A stretch of 64,000 nt of DNA from Riptortus pedestris (Eukaryota > Arthropoda > Insecta > Hemiptera > Alydidae), in assembly GCA_019009955.1 (NCBI GenBank), contig CM032231.1:86752501-86816500 (forward strand). The letters run 5' to 3'. The stretch's first letter is position 1; each line of letters starts with the position of its first letter. The notes under the pieces are model-generated. The model saw only the letters and a program-made list of their open reading frames with translations. It did not search any database and was not told the origin of the DNA. Below, in pieces: positions 1 to 40,940 of the stretch. The position numbers and the translations under genes were made by a program.

Positions 1-295
1 AAAACTAAAAAGCAAAAACTAATGCCTTGCTTAATATTAAAAAAAAAAATGTATACAACAAAATTAAATAAAATAGAATTTGAAACATAATTGGCTGAAC
101 ACATTTGCTGTTCCGACTGATAATATCATAGATATTTCAATATCTTTATTCATTTTTACCTTCTAAACCCCTGCCTCCTCCCTAATAGCCCCATCTCAGC
201 ACATATCAACAAACTTGAACTTTAGTTTAAATATAGAATTTCATAAAGATCAAAAAAGAGATTGCTACTGCATTAATGGATATATATACACACAC

Positions 296-625
296 ACTAG
301 CTAAGGTACCTGGCTTTGCTTGGGAAACCATTTGAGGCTAAATGTTGATGATGTTTTTGTTTTTGGCAAGGCTACAATGTTTACATCTACAATTCCCGTC
401 TGGGTGTATTGTTTTCCCATAAAGGTCAGGTAGGGGACTTATATAATAGAAATTTAGTTTTGATAAATAAATGAAAATGAGTTCCTAACCAGTCCCTCTC
501 CTTTGTTTGACACACCGCGAATAATTCAAATCGTAATCATGGATAGCATTTATTATTATTAAATATCATTTTTAATGTGCATATTCCCTGTCAAAAAAAC
601 AATCCAAGTACACATTGTGAGCTTA

Positions 626-684
<59 letters not shown>

Positions 685-2372
685 GTAAATGCGAGTACAA
701 AGTAAACATCTCTTCATAGTAAACATCCCATTTTAGTGTTATCAGCATTGTTTCATTTAAATTATTTATTCAAAACTTTAAAAAAATTGAATTTTCTAGG
801 AATTTATATACCTATAATTAAAATAATTTAATTTATGTTCTAAAAGTGAGGGGAGGGGAAGAGATCGTAGCCCCCCCCCCCTCCAACCTCAAAGCATTTT
901 GAGTTTAAATTCATATTGTCTTTTGTTATAATTATATTAGCAAGTAACATTTAATAGTTATGTATAGTACATAGTAATTTCAATAACTTCAACATACCTG
1001 AATTAGAGGAAATAATAAGATCATATATACCACCCATATATACATTCCGCGGAACTTCCACTATCACATGTTGTGCAAGTTCAGCTTGACTTTGTTTAAA
1101 TAATACATTATATAAATTAAATAATCAAATGCTCTAGTAGTTTATATTTCTATTGGAAATAAATAAAGATGTTATTATCTAATTACAATAAATAACAAAT
1201 GAGGAGAGGGGATGGATTTTTACAACCACCCTAATCTGAATCATATTTAGAACTACTATGTCTAAAAACTTACAATCAATCGTCATAATATGCCTATATT
1301 AATATCACTTTAATGAGTACTAATAAAATTGTTGACTTCTGCTATAGCTTTTAGTGTATATTTTGTTGTACAAGAAAAGTGAAAATAACAAAAGTTATTC
1401 TAAATAATAAAATAGACACCTTCTCATATGTACATGTATACCAAAAAAACAATTGGAAACTAAATACAGCGATTTTTCATGTAATGCTTCCCCTGCAACC
1501 CCCACTCCTAGTCACCCCTAAAAATTTTGATAAAGCTTATAATCATGGAGAGCTCATGCTAATTCACATATCAAGTTTTGTTCAATTTGGTTTAGTCATA
1601 AGTGCCCAATAAAATTTAATATATATTCAAATTTAATATAATTTGACTATAGTTTTCAGCTTATATCTCATTTACACTTCGGTATATAACAAAAGTGTAA
1701 ATAACAAAAGTTACTTCAAATATAACATAATAAACAACTTTCGTTTTGCACAAATTTGCTGAAAAACAATAGAAAACACAATAGTAAGATTTTTCATTTC
1801 AGGCCTCTCTCATAACTACTCCTGTCGGTACCTAGAAATTTTAAAATAGCTTATAATCATGGAGGAGTTAATGGTAATTCACATACCGAATTTTGTTAAG
1901 TTCAGTTCAATGGTTAGTGCCCAATAAAATTATTGACTCCAGCTTTAGTTTTTAGTGTAAATCTCACTTATACTTTGTTATATGACAAAAGTATATAGAA
2001 TAAAAGTTACTCTAAATAACAATGTGAACAACTTTTGTTATGTGCATATTTGCCAAAAAACCAATAGGAAACGAAATATCACGTTTTTTAATTTCAGACC
2101 TCCCTTACAACCCCCACTCCTGTTCATCTCAGGGAATATTAGTATACCTATAGTCTAAGTTGGGTTAGTAATAACACAAGTATCAAGTATCATAAAATTC
2201 GGTTGAGTAGTTTCAGTGAGAAAAGGTAACAAACAGTCACAAAAGCCACAAATTGCAGATATTGTGACTATGGCATGTGAAACGAAAAAGAACAGTGAAA
2301 TTTCGAGAAAAAAATCAATGTAGAGACAGGTGTTACAATTGTGCGTGTGTGTGTGTTTTCATAGGCATGTGA
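296..2372 (-). mobile_element. CTAG-family (Helitron-like) element, near full length
   Basis: The left end is ACTAGCTAAGGTACCTGGC, which on the minus strand is a 3' end CTAG|T preceded by a GC-rich stem. The interior shares a roughly 1 kb segment with the copy at 12630. It also carries three diverged tandem units of about 300 bp (units beginning near 1373, 1690 and 1988). The right end is the AACCGA/TTCGGTTGAG...GGTAACAAAC segment followed by TGTTACAATTG. A (TA)n tract sits at 634-680. Orientation is given on the assumption that it is a Helitron. Confidence 0.6.
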
Positions 2373-2477
2373 GTGTGTGTGCATGTGCACACACACACAC
2401 ACACAATTGTAACACCTGTCTCTACATTGATTTTTTTCTCGAAATTTCACTGTTCTTTTTCGTTTCACATGCCATAG
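2268..2477. repeat. Near-perfect inverted repeat around a GT/AC microsatellite
   Basis: Arms of about 85 bp (2268-2355 and 2390-2477) are reverse complements with at most one or two mismatches. They flank a loop of TG/AC dinucleotide repeats. Each arm is the TACAATTG-end of the CTAG family, so two such ends face each other here. The minus-strand HINE-like head fragment at about 2493-2545 follows directly. Confidence 0.9.
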
Positions 2478-2739
2478 GCACGAATTGAAATAGATTTCAT
2501 TTTCATCTTCTCCTATGTAGAATCGATAGACATTTGAATACAATTTTTATTGTAGTTGTTATAGTACAACTTATCTAGAACTCAAATCACACACAGCAGT
2601 TTATTCAAACTAATAATTTCCTCAAGGGATCAAAAATATAATTAAATAAAAGAACAAAATAGAGGCTTAAGAAAAGGGGAAACAATTGTATCAATAGCGT
2701 ATGAGTTTGTAAAAATAAATAAATAAAATATCTACAAAC

Positions 2740-32210
<29,471 letters not shown>

Positions 32211-32215
32211 GTAAT

Positions 32216-33737
32216 CTAAAATTCACCAATTAACAATAGTACTGAAGAGTAACAAATTGAAAATTAATGTCCAGGAGAGTGAAAAGGATGTTCTTCACAT
32301 TCTAGAATGAATCATTATACTGCTAGAAATAGATAAGCATGTAGAACATTCTTCTCTTGACCTATAGATGAGGATCAGAAAAAAGACTGGCTTTTAACTT
32401 AAGCAATATAAACAAAATACATTTCAAACAGCAATAATGATTCTTTTCTAAAGACAAAACATTTCTTTGAAATATAATGTCACACACTTGATGAATTAGA
32501 GATCACTACAGGTTAAAACACTAGGATAATATTTACATTCCAATTTCACCAGCGGCTTTCTCTTCAGAGAAGTGAGAGAGAAAACATAATTATAAATATA
32601 TAGGAACTATTTGAAATGCACTACTACACTAGGGGTGAAATGATAAATAACCGAACTCCACAACCTAAAATTTGACACCTCCCCCTTTCAGTGATAGCCC
32701 ACTCACTATAAATCAATATTTAGGCAGTTGCCCTTTTTGTGACGTCTGCTCCTCAGTTGATAAAGCTATTTTAATTTAGCTTAACCAATAACGGCAATTA
32801 ATATCAAATTATATAAAAAATTAGCAAGTTAAATTAGATTTTTATATAATAAATCTATCACGTATAGCGCAGCCTAGCGGAGCTTGGAGAAAGCCTCATA
32901 TCTATAGTAGTGTCAGGATGTTCAAATACTCCCGCTATCACTTTTATCTGCCAGAGTTGTTTGAAGAGTGCAAGTGCGAGGTTCAAGAAGTGGGGGTATT
33001 AGCTCATTAAATACATCGTTTTTTCATAGGTACTGTCTCAAAGTTTTGTTATTATTAAACATTAGTGCGTTAGTAATTAAATACAGCTTAAATTATTTTC
33101 GAAATTAATTTAGATATATGTGTTTTATTATAGCCCGAATGAAATTTTAATAGTTGATCTGTCTTATTCCAAAAAAACATTCTATCATAATAAAAATTTA
33201 ACTAATCTGGAAGAGTAGTTTGTCATGGAGGTGTGTGCTCCAGAGGTGCAGATTTCCACGGAGCTCATCATTTTTCTTTACTATATGTACTTGGCTCCTT
33301 TCTGTTTTCTGAGGACTTCTCTTACTCAAATTTTCTATTTAATTACTACTACTGTGTTTTAAAAATACAAACTAATTTAACTTTATTTCTTAGGCAGGTC
33401 TTGTGTGACTACTTTGCCACCCTTGTTTTCAACGCGCAGCTTAAGAGAGAATTTAAACCATTAAAATTAGTTCCTATAAAGAAAATAATTATGTCTTAAT
33501 TTAATAACTAGCTATATCCAACATTTAATGTAGACAAACATCAATTTACAAATGTTCTTATTATTCATTATTATAATAAACGAATAATGCTTATATAGTT
33601 GGTATTCTGGAATTACTTAACTCAAAAATATTACAAATTAAGATAATAAAGAATGTTAATTTTAAAGTACAAACACCAGTATTTATTCCGCTTTATTGCA
33701 TATTAAGAGAAATGTGTATTTTTGTCTTATCCAGCGC
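32216..33737 (-). promoter_or_regulatory. Dap160: Upstream region of Dap160, 5' UTR exon and promoter expected but not located
   Basis: Exon 1 begins at an acceptor, so a non-coding first exon must lie here or further right. A GC-richer patch at about 32,860-33,000 stands out from the AT background and is a candidate for the first exon or promoter. No core promoter motif could be assigned. A plus-strand 88-codon frame at 33233-33499 has no recognisable content. Confidence 0.3.
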
Positions 33738-34192
33738 TTAAGTCCACCATGAAAGGGCTGCGTTAACTAAGCAGATTTCCCACGTGCGTCACGCATTCGC
33801 ATTTATCTCAAAACGTAAAAGTTCAATAACAACAATATTCGATTATTCGAAATAATTGACTTCACAATACAACAGCTCATTGTTAATATGGCACGAGTAG
33901 GAGTGGGGGTTTACCAAAAACTAAAAAGTGCGAATATTTCGGTTAATAATCAAGATAATGAAAATACGTACATAACATTTTTAGAACACTAATTTGCAAT
34001 AAGATTGATTCTTTAAAGATGTTCGATCCGACGTATAATAACAGAGATATTTCCAGTTTTCTAAATCCCCCCCCTCCCACCATTCTGATTTTAGCCGTTA
34101 ACGAACTTGATCTTGATTTTTACATTAAACGTTTAAATATCGAGTTTGGTATTGATAAGTAAAAAATTGCGACCGCTAGAGCGTACATATAT
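33738..34192 (-). mobile_element. HINE-like element, tail and core (copy split by an insertion)
   Basis: It reads TTAAGTCCACCATGAAAGGG, then GCTGCGTTAACTAAGCAGATTTCCCACGTG, of which the second half is the subterminal repeat. The core in reverse orientation ends at GCGACCGCTAGAGCGTACAT. Its TA tract is interrupted by the CTAG element at 34193, and the head resumes at 34884. Confidence 0.8.
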
Positions 34193-34883
34193 ACTAGCGG
34201 GCCCGACAGACGTAGTCCTGCCTGATATTTGAAGCGATTAGGATATTAAACAAACTATGAAATGAAAAACAAGTAATATAATAATTTCATTCTTTATTTT
34301 GAAATAACATCAATTTTTCTAAAAACAATTAGTTATAATGAATAATGTTCATATCGGAAAGGATTGTTGAGGATATATAAATTTCTATGCTGATTACTTG
34401 CTTCATACATTGTTATGCGAAACATTTTTTAAAACAACTTTTGTTATGTGCACGTTTGCCTAAAAACAAATAGAAAATTAAATATCACGAATTTTTTATT
34501 CAGGCCTCCCTTATAACCCCCATTCCCGTTCGAACCTATAAAATTTAATATAGCTTATAATCATGGAATAATTAATGCTAATTTTGTATAGAACTTTAAG
34601 TTCGGTTCAATCGTTAGTGCCAAATATAATTGTTGGCTCCCACTTTAATTTTTTAGTATATATGTCGTTTATTCCTTGTTATACGACAAAAGTTACTCTA
34701 AATAACGAAATAAACAACATTTATCCTGTGCATATTTGCGGAAAAACCAATAGGAAACGAAATATCGTGATTTTTAATTTTAGTCCTCCCTTACAACCCC
34801 CACTCCTGCTCCATCTGCCGGGCTGATTTGTGAATCTAAGCCATCCAGGGCGTCACCCAAACGCATACAAAAAAAATCATAGA
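34193..34883 (-). mobile_element. CTAG-family element nested in a HINE-like element
   Basis: Its left end is ACTAGCGGGCCCGACAGACG, nearly identical to the copy at 8925. Two ~300-bp family units follow (ACAACTTTTGTTATGTGCAC and ACATTTATCCTGTGCATATT regions). The right end is cut short near ATCATAGATCAAA, where HINE sequence resumes. Confidence 0.7.
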
Positions 34884-35010
34884 TCAAATTTTGAACTGAA
34901 CTCATTTTCGTCCTCTCCTATATAGGATCGATGGACATTTGAAGAAATGTTTTAAAAATCCTATCATGAGTACAACCTCAATAGCTGATTTCTAATTAGG
35001 GAGATCTAAT
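34884..35010 (-). mobile_element. HINE-like element, head (continuation of 33738)
   Basis: ACTCATTTTCGTCCTCTCCT, GGATCGATGGACATTTGAAG and AGCTGATTTCTAATTAGGGA are the family head in reverse orientation, with a decayed outer end. Confidence 0.75.
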
Positions 35011-35228
35011 TTGTTGTGGATATGTTATGTCTCCTTTGAAGACAGGCATGTCTATTTAATCATAATTTATCAATTCTACAAGTACTTAGACAACATTTAA
35101 CCAAGTTTATTTTACTAATACCGAAATATTGACTCTAACAGATAGGCCCCATTACAAGTCAAGCGAAATACGAATTTTTTCTACTTCGTAAGATTCCCTC
35201 CTTAACGTCAGATAATATTTCATTTAGT

Positions 35229-35311
35229 AAAAAAAGTCCGTCACGCAGGAGTTGCGTTAAGTAAGCAGATTTCCCACTTGCCTCCCGTATTTGCATCTAT
35301 CTCATGACGTA
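35229..35311 (-). mobile_element. HINE-like element, tail only, ending in the C-rich array
   Basis: AAAAAAGTCCGTCACGCAGG and AGTAAGCAGATTTCCCAC are the family's terminal hairpin and subterminal repeat in reverse. The following ATCTCATGACGTAA matches the family up to where the A(C15) array begins. Confidence 0.8.
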
Positions 35312-35813
35312 ACCCCCCCCCCCCACCCCCCCCCCCCCCCACCCCCCCCCCCCCCCACCCCCCCCCCCCCCCACCCCCCCCCCCCCCCACCCCCCCCCCC
35401 CCCCACCCCCCCCCCCCCCCACCCCCCCCCCCCCCCACCCCCCCCCCCCCCCACCCCCCCCCCCCCCCACCCCCCCCCCCCCCCACCCCCCCCCCCCCCC
35501 ACCCCCCCCCCCCCCCACCCCCCCCCCCCCCCACCCCCCCCCCCCCCCACCCCCCCCCCCCCCCACCCCCCCCCCCCCCCACCCCCCCCCCCCCCCACCC
35601 CCCCCCCCCCCCACCCCCCCCCCCCCCCACCCCCCCCCCCCCCCACCCCCCCCCCCCCCCACCCCCCCCCCCCCCCACCCCCCCCCCCCCCCACCCCCCC
35701 CCCCCCCCACCCCCCCCCCCCCCCACCCCCCCCCCCCCCCACCCCCCCCCCCCCCCACCCCCCCCCCCCCCCACCCCCCCCCCCCCCCACCCCCCCCCCC
35801 CCCCACCCCCCCA
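35312..35813. repeat. A(C15) minisatellite, 16-bp period, about 31 units
   Basis: After an initial run, single A bases recur at exactly 16-base steps from 35325 to 35805 (31 positions) in otherwise pure C. The opposite strand is pure G interrupted by T. The regularity is perfect over 480 bp. Open frames through it encode only Gly/Trp/Val or Pro/His/Thr tracts and are not genes. It may form G-quadruplex or i-motif structures. An assembly artefact is also possible. Confidence 0.97.
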
Positions 35814-36067
35814 GTCCATTTGATGCGTTGTTGCGTACTCCTTGGCCTACCTTTTCTGACTGGAGCGGGAGGAGAGTCATCCTCCTCCAAGCTGAAGTCA
35901 GAGCTTGAATTTTGGACCGTTGATACAGTCGGGGTTCTTACGGAGCCGTACAACATCGGGGCACCGCTCGCACTACCTGACGATGTTGAGGGCTGACAAT
36001 CAATTCCCTCTGGAGCAGCCCTTACTCCAGATTCGTCCGAGGCTGTTTTCTTTGTTCGTCGCACCAT
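35814..36067 (-). pseudogene. N-terminal fragment of an unrecognised protein with an AT-hook-like motif
   Basis: About 85 codons start at a Met (36065-36067): MVRRTKKTASDESG, a Ser/Pro-rich middle, an acidic stretch DFSLEEDDSPP, then VRKGRPRS, whose GRP core resembles an AT-hook. The frame runs directly into the poly-Gly reading of the A(C15) array, so the true C-terminus is lost. GC content and base use are well above the surroundings. It could be the first ORF of a retrotransposon or a captured host exon. Confidence 0.45.
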
Positions 36068-36215
36068 ATTTAATAATGGGTTGCATTTTATACCTTCTGC
36101 CAGGTGTATCTCCCAGGGAAGGTGACCCTGGGGTGTGTACTGTGTGTGACCTTATGCCAGTGTTAGTGTATAGTGTACTGTGTGTATGTCAGTGTAAGTG
36201 TTCCCCCAACCTGGA
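36068..36215 (-). other. Leader-like segment upstream of the AT-hook-like ORF fragment
   Basis: On the minus strand this is GC-rich with recurring ACACT/GTACAC words and ends in TATAAAATGCAACCC just before the start codon. It may be the 5' UTR of the same element. It is bounded on the far side by a SINE tail. No TSD was identified. Confidence 0.3.
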
Positions 36216-36216
36216 G

Positions 36217-36249
<33 letters not shown>

Positions 36250-36460
36250 TATTAACGTCCACTTTTTGCAACTTAGGCTAATCGGGACGGGTTATCTATG
36301 GGTTACCACCCTTTTCTAGCCAGGGTGGGATTTTAGGACGATATTTAATGAATTTCGTCACTAAATAATTTCCTTTGCCCAGACGGGAATCGAACTCGCC
36401 ACTCTAGGTTTACCATGTGAGACAAAGCTCAACGCTTTAACTCGCATGGCCAACCTGAGC

Positions 36461-36464
<4 letters not shown>
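36216..36464 (-). mobile_element. tRNA-derived SINE with (TAA)n tail
   Basis: On the minus strand it starts GGGGCTCAGGTTGGCCATGC, with box B GAGTTCGATTCCCGTC and the conserved body. It ends in about ten TAA units (36219-36248). A (TA)n tract abuts the head at 36465. Confidence 0.85.

Positions 36465-36517
<53 letters not shown>
36465..36517. repeat. (TA)n microsatellite beside a SINE
   Basis: About 53 bp of TA abutting the head of the SINE at 36216-36464. It may be the relic of a HINE TA tract, but no head or core is adjacent. Confidence 0.95.
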
Positions 36518-36522
<5 letters not shown>

Positions 36523-37059
36523 AAATGAAATTAAATGAAATTTTTGTCGTATATAATATAAATTACGTTATCTAATTAATTTGTAATGTACTAGGTAGTA
36601 TATTAATTATTTTGTATTAAATAAGAATAAATTGATTAATTATTAAACTAGGTGAAATACCTTTCTGAAACAACTTCAAATCTAAAGAATGCTTTTGGTT
36701 AATATTATCAAAAATGTTTAAGTAATAATTTTATTTTAAACATTCATATGTTTTTCACAATGATTGGTAAAAATATATTTATGGTGGGGAAAACTCGACG
36801 AATTTTTCATCGTTTATACACGTCACTCTTTAGTAATGTAAGATTAATTACGAAGGATGTCAAATACATTAATTACAAATGCACCTCACATATTTAGAGT
36901 CTTCTTAAGATTAACAATATTAGTTTGTCTAATATGATTATTGACCTTATAGTAAAGATATTAGACTCTTACCGCCATTTTTCCATCTGCATATTGTTAC
37001 TATACTAATAGCAGTAGTTGTGAATCATTTTGGTTAAATAGTAATAAATAGATCCCGTA

Positions 37060-37183
37060 TTAGCAGTTTCCCCTTAAGAGAAATCAGCTAATGAGGTTGT
37101 ACTCATGACGGAATTTTCGAAATTTTTCTTCAAATGTCCATCGATCCTACCTAGTAGATGACGAAAATGAGGTCCGTTCAAAA

Positions 37184-37255
<72 letters not shown>

Positions 37256-37702
37256 CTGTTACCGCTCTAGCGGTCGCAATTTTTGTTTGATCGTTACCAA
37301 ACTCGATATTTAGTCGTTTTATGTAAAAAGAAAGATCAAGTTCGTTAACGGCTGAAATCGGACCAGTGGGAGGGGGGGGGGTTAGAGGGGAGGATTTTTG
37401 AAAATTCGAAATATCTCCGTTACTATACGTCGGATCGAAAAATAGTACAGAATCAATCTTATTACAAATTAAATTTGTATTTGTACTATAAATATTGTTA
37501 TATACATTTATTCTCTATCTTGAATATCAACCGAGATATTTGCATTTTTATTAAATCTGGGCGGCTAACGACGAAGTAACTTTCCCGCCAAAAGCTAGTT
37601 CGGCCGTTTCATTAACTGCTCGGCTCTCGTGAAATTTCTCTATTGTAAAACTTCACGTGGGAAATATGCTTAGTTTACGCAGCCCCTGCGTGACGGACTT
37701 TT
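37060..37702 (+). mobile_element. HINE-like element, complete
   Basis: The head is TTAGCAGTTTCCCCTTAAG, with a TA tract at 37186-37250 and the core TACCGCTCTAGCGGTCGCAA. A G-rich run and ATATCTCCGTTACTATACGT follow. The tail is CACGTGGGAAATATGCTTAG and the hairpin ACGCAGCCCCTGCGT, ending GACGGACTTTT. Length is about 640 bp. Confidence 0.88.
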
Positions 37703-37810
37703 CAAATTCTCATGACTCTTACTCCCTGACAAATACTTGCTTAAACCGAAAATTGTCAATAACTTATAAAAGAAAACATATTAGGTCATAGTAAAAGGTT
37801 TATAAGTCAT

Positions 37811-38395
37811 AAAAAGTCCTTCACGCCGGGGCTACATTAACTGAGCAGATTTCCCACATATTTGAATTGATCTCAAAAACGTAAAACTTCAATGAAAACA
37901 ATTTTTGGTATTTAGGCTTCAATGAAAGTGCTTCATAATATACATTGTAGTAGTCGGGGGTTCACTGAAGGCTGAAAATTAAAAAATCGAAATATCTCCG
38001 TTAATATTCATGATAGAGAAAATATGTATACAACAATATTTATAGGAAATTAAATTTTCAATAACACTGGTTTATACACTTTTCCCATATTTCAAACACT
38101 CATTTAACGAAGATACTTCGAAATTCCACCCCTCCTCCCCACTGTCCTATCCAAACTCAGCCGTTAACGAACTTGATCTTTCTTTTTATTTAAAATGCTT
38201 ATATATTGAGTTTGGTAACAATTAAACAAAAATTGCGACCGCTAGAGCGGTAACAGACAAATAAATTTACATATAGGATCGTAAATGTAAACATTTTCTG
38301 AATTTACAATTCAGGAAATGTTTCAAAAATCGCGCCACGAGTACATGCTCAATTGCTGTTTCTCCCTAATGGAAATCTGCTAAAATACTGCTTTA
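37811..38395 (-). mobile_element. HINE-like element, complete but diverged
   Basis: It reads AAAAAGTCCTTCACGCCGGG, GAGCAGATTTCCCACA, the core in reverse (GACCGCTAGAGCGGTAACAG), and a head with AATGGAAATCTGCTAAAA. The TA tract has been lost. It is inverted relative to the neighbouring copy at 37060. Confidence 0.82.
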
Positions 38396-38399
38396 AGAT

Positions 38400-38644
38400 T
38401 CGGTGTTCCGAGTGGATGGAGATTTTGTTTAAAACATCATCCAGAAGTAGTGGTGCTACTAGTGCTACAATATGTCATGCGGTATTCAATATCTCCTCAA
38501 AAATCATTTTTATCCAACCGAAATTGTAGGTCAAAATTAACAATGGAACATGTGTTAGTGCATTGCCCTTTCTGCAACAAGGTCAGAGGAATGTACAATC
38601 ATGGATCCTCTCTACACGATATACTGAAGAATGACGAGTCTTAA
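38400..38644 (+). pseudogene. Decayed 3' end of a LINE ORF (C-terminal zinc-finger region)
   Basis: The frame reads KLTMEHVLVHCPFCNKVR and HDILKNDES before a stop at 38642-38644. The LTxEHVLxxCPxxxxxR pattern is the classic C-terminal segment of Jockey/R1-type LINE proteins. Upstream is too eroded to read. It is a different element from the LINE at 15585. Confidence 0.55.
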
Positions 38645-39347
38645 GTTAAGGCGGTTAACGTATTTAATGTAATATAAATATTTGGCTGGTAATGACCTCT
38701 AGTTAGATGCAGAATAATCATATATAAATATTTTGTTTGACAGTATCTTTTATTATTATACTTTGATTTTATAGTTAATATTTTTCAGTTAGTTTATAGT
38801 TATTAGCTAATACAACTACCCATATTTTCTTTTTAATGGTTTTTATTATAGAACTCAAACGCTGATATATTTTGAGATCACTCAATAGGAGATTTCTTAG
38901 GTTTCATTTGAGTATAAGTCTAATCAACATTATATTTCTAAGCTTTATATTTAAGTCCCTGGATGGGAGGAGGGATCAAGACGATTTGTTTCAATATGAA
39001 CATTTGTAATGATCAAGCATAGTCAAATTCAAATTAATTTAAATATATGTCTTTGAGAAGACCGAACAAAATAGCAGAACGAACAATAGAAATATAGAAA
39101 TAAATGTTCTCTGTTTTTTTTTTCTTCTAAAAAATGGAAAAAGTAGAAATGAATTTTAGGAGAGTGACATCATGCGTCTTAGCCTAACGTAAGTGTTAGT
39201 AGGGTTGTATATTACTAGTAAATATGTAGTATACTAGATTCCAATGATATTCAATGTATAAGGAACCAGGATCGAGTCTCATTTCTTGTGTCAATACTTT
39301 TTGCGTCAATGGCCTCCAAATGCTAAAATCTCAATTCAGCACTTCTG

Positions 39348-39465
39348 TTTTAGCAGGCTTTCCTGAAGGGAAATCAGCTCATACTCATGACGCGATTTTC
39401 GAAAAATGTCTTCAAATGTCCATCGATCCTACCCAGGAGATGATGAAAATGAGATCCGTTCAAAA

Positions 39466-39520
<55 letters not shown>

Positions 39521-40309
39521 ATATATTTGTACGTAAACGCAATTTTTGTTTGATCGTTACCAAACTCCGATTTAAACTACGAACAACGATTTAATCGTTT
39601 TATGTAAAAAAAAAGATCAAGTTCCTTAATGCCTGAAATCGGACCATTGGGAGGGGGGGGTGTTAAGCGAGAGGGATTTCGAAAAATCTCCGTTACTATA
39701 CGTCGGATCGAAAACCATGCATAGAACCAATCTTATTGCACATTGAATGATCCATAAATATTGTTCTATACATATTTTCTGTATCATCATTCATGTCATA
39801 TTCATAATAAGCTCTTATAACATGAACCTCTTCATTCCAAGGTTAAAGTCTTTGAACTTTTACTTTGCGAGATATACGTAAGTACATTCTATTGACCCCC
39901 TCGCCCTTCTTTTGTTCTTGAATTACTAGACTTTGAGTGATTGAAATTAAAATTATTCTGATTCATTATGAATTACATCAGTAGCTAGTTTAGTATATAG
40001 TAAATAGTTTTCAATAATATTTATGTGTTATATTGAGATATATTTCAGTGATTGTTTTTCTTTCCGGTCTAGAATACTTCTATCTATCTATTCAGGTCCA
40101 AAAGGTTGGTTGGCCTGTTTGTTTACAATTCAGACGCTTTCTGTTGTAGAGGCTATTAACGTGTAAATTGTTTGAAAGATTTCTCATTACGGTTTGTATT
40201 AATTCACTTAATATCCACGGTAGTAGTAGCAGTATGTAGATTTATCTATTCTAAACCTTTACGTGGGTAATCTGCATAGTTTACGCAGCCCCTGCGTGGC
40301 GGACTTTTA
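39348..40309 (+). mobile_element. HINE-like element, long copy
   Basis: The head is TTTAGCAGGCTTTCCTGAAG, with a TA tract at 39472-39517 and the core (TTTTGTTTGATCGTTACCAA). A longer subfamily interior follows. The tail is TTTACGCAGCCCCTGCGTGG, ending CGGACTTTT at 40309. Confidence 0.85.
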
Positions 40310-40708
40310 TGGCTGATGGAAACCAGGCATTTGACATTAGTTAAGCCAGTGGCTATCCAAAGTGTGCCACACCTTCTTCTCCCGTGCACATAAAGATTAC
40401 CCAATAGGCTACATCGGTCTTTAACCAATATCCCCTTTAAGAAATATGCGCTTTGCTATAGGACTTCATTTAAATTTTCAGTAATCTTAGTAGATGAGAA
40501 AATGTGTGAGTGTTTGTGTGTGTGTGCTAGTAGTGTGAGAGCAAGCAGTACTAAAGATCCACTTTGTTAATGGCTGAAATCGTACCAAAACGATTGTGTG
40601 AGTAGATAAGGGGCATAATCAAACATCGTAAAGAGCTCCGCTGAACTGCGTTGAATTGAAAAAAAGTTATATAACCAATCGTATTACTAACGTAATGTCC
40701 TACAATTA

Positions 40709-40831
40709 TTTTTAGCAGATTTTCCTTATGGGATATCAGCTATTGAGGTCTTACTCATGACTCGATTTTCGAAACATTTCCTCAAATGTCCATCGATCCT
40801 ACCTAGGAGATGACGAAAATGAGGTCCGTTC

Positions 40832-40893
<62 letters not shown>
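40709..40893 (+). mobile_element. HINE-like element, head plus TA tract only
   Basis: TTTTTAGCAGATTTTCCTTA through GAGGTCCGTTCAAAATTATA and a TA tract ending at 40893. The sequence then leaves the family abruptly. Confidence 0.82.
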
Positions 40894-40895
<2 letters not shown>

Positions 40896-40940
40896 AATGT
40901 GTCAGGAAACAACTGCAACTCCTTTTGACCCTCATCTTCT

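Noticed and set aside
1..2739. Search for the next Dap160 exon (second half of SH3-A)
   Set aside because: No minus-strand frame with the expected WW/GWFPxNY residues was seen. The interval is filled by a CTAG-family element.
33233..33499. 88-codon plus-strand frame upstream of Dap160
   Set aside because: Low-complexity and hydrophobic, with no domain. A divergent gene sharing the promoter is possible but unsupported.
35241..36067. Several long open frames (up to 256 codons) on both strands across the C-rich array
   Set aside because: They are poly-Gly or poly-Pro readings of a 16-bp repeat. Only the 85 codons right of the array have non-repetitive sequence.
39254..39594. Open frames rich in Tyr-Ile repeats here and at 40726-41010 and 41863-42066
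   Set aside because: They are translations of (TA)n tracts within HINE-like elements or microsatellites.
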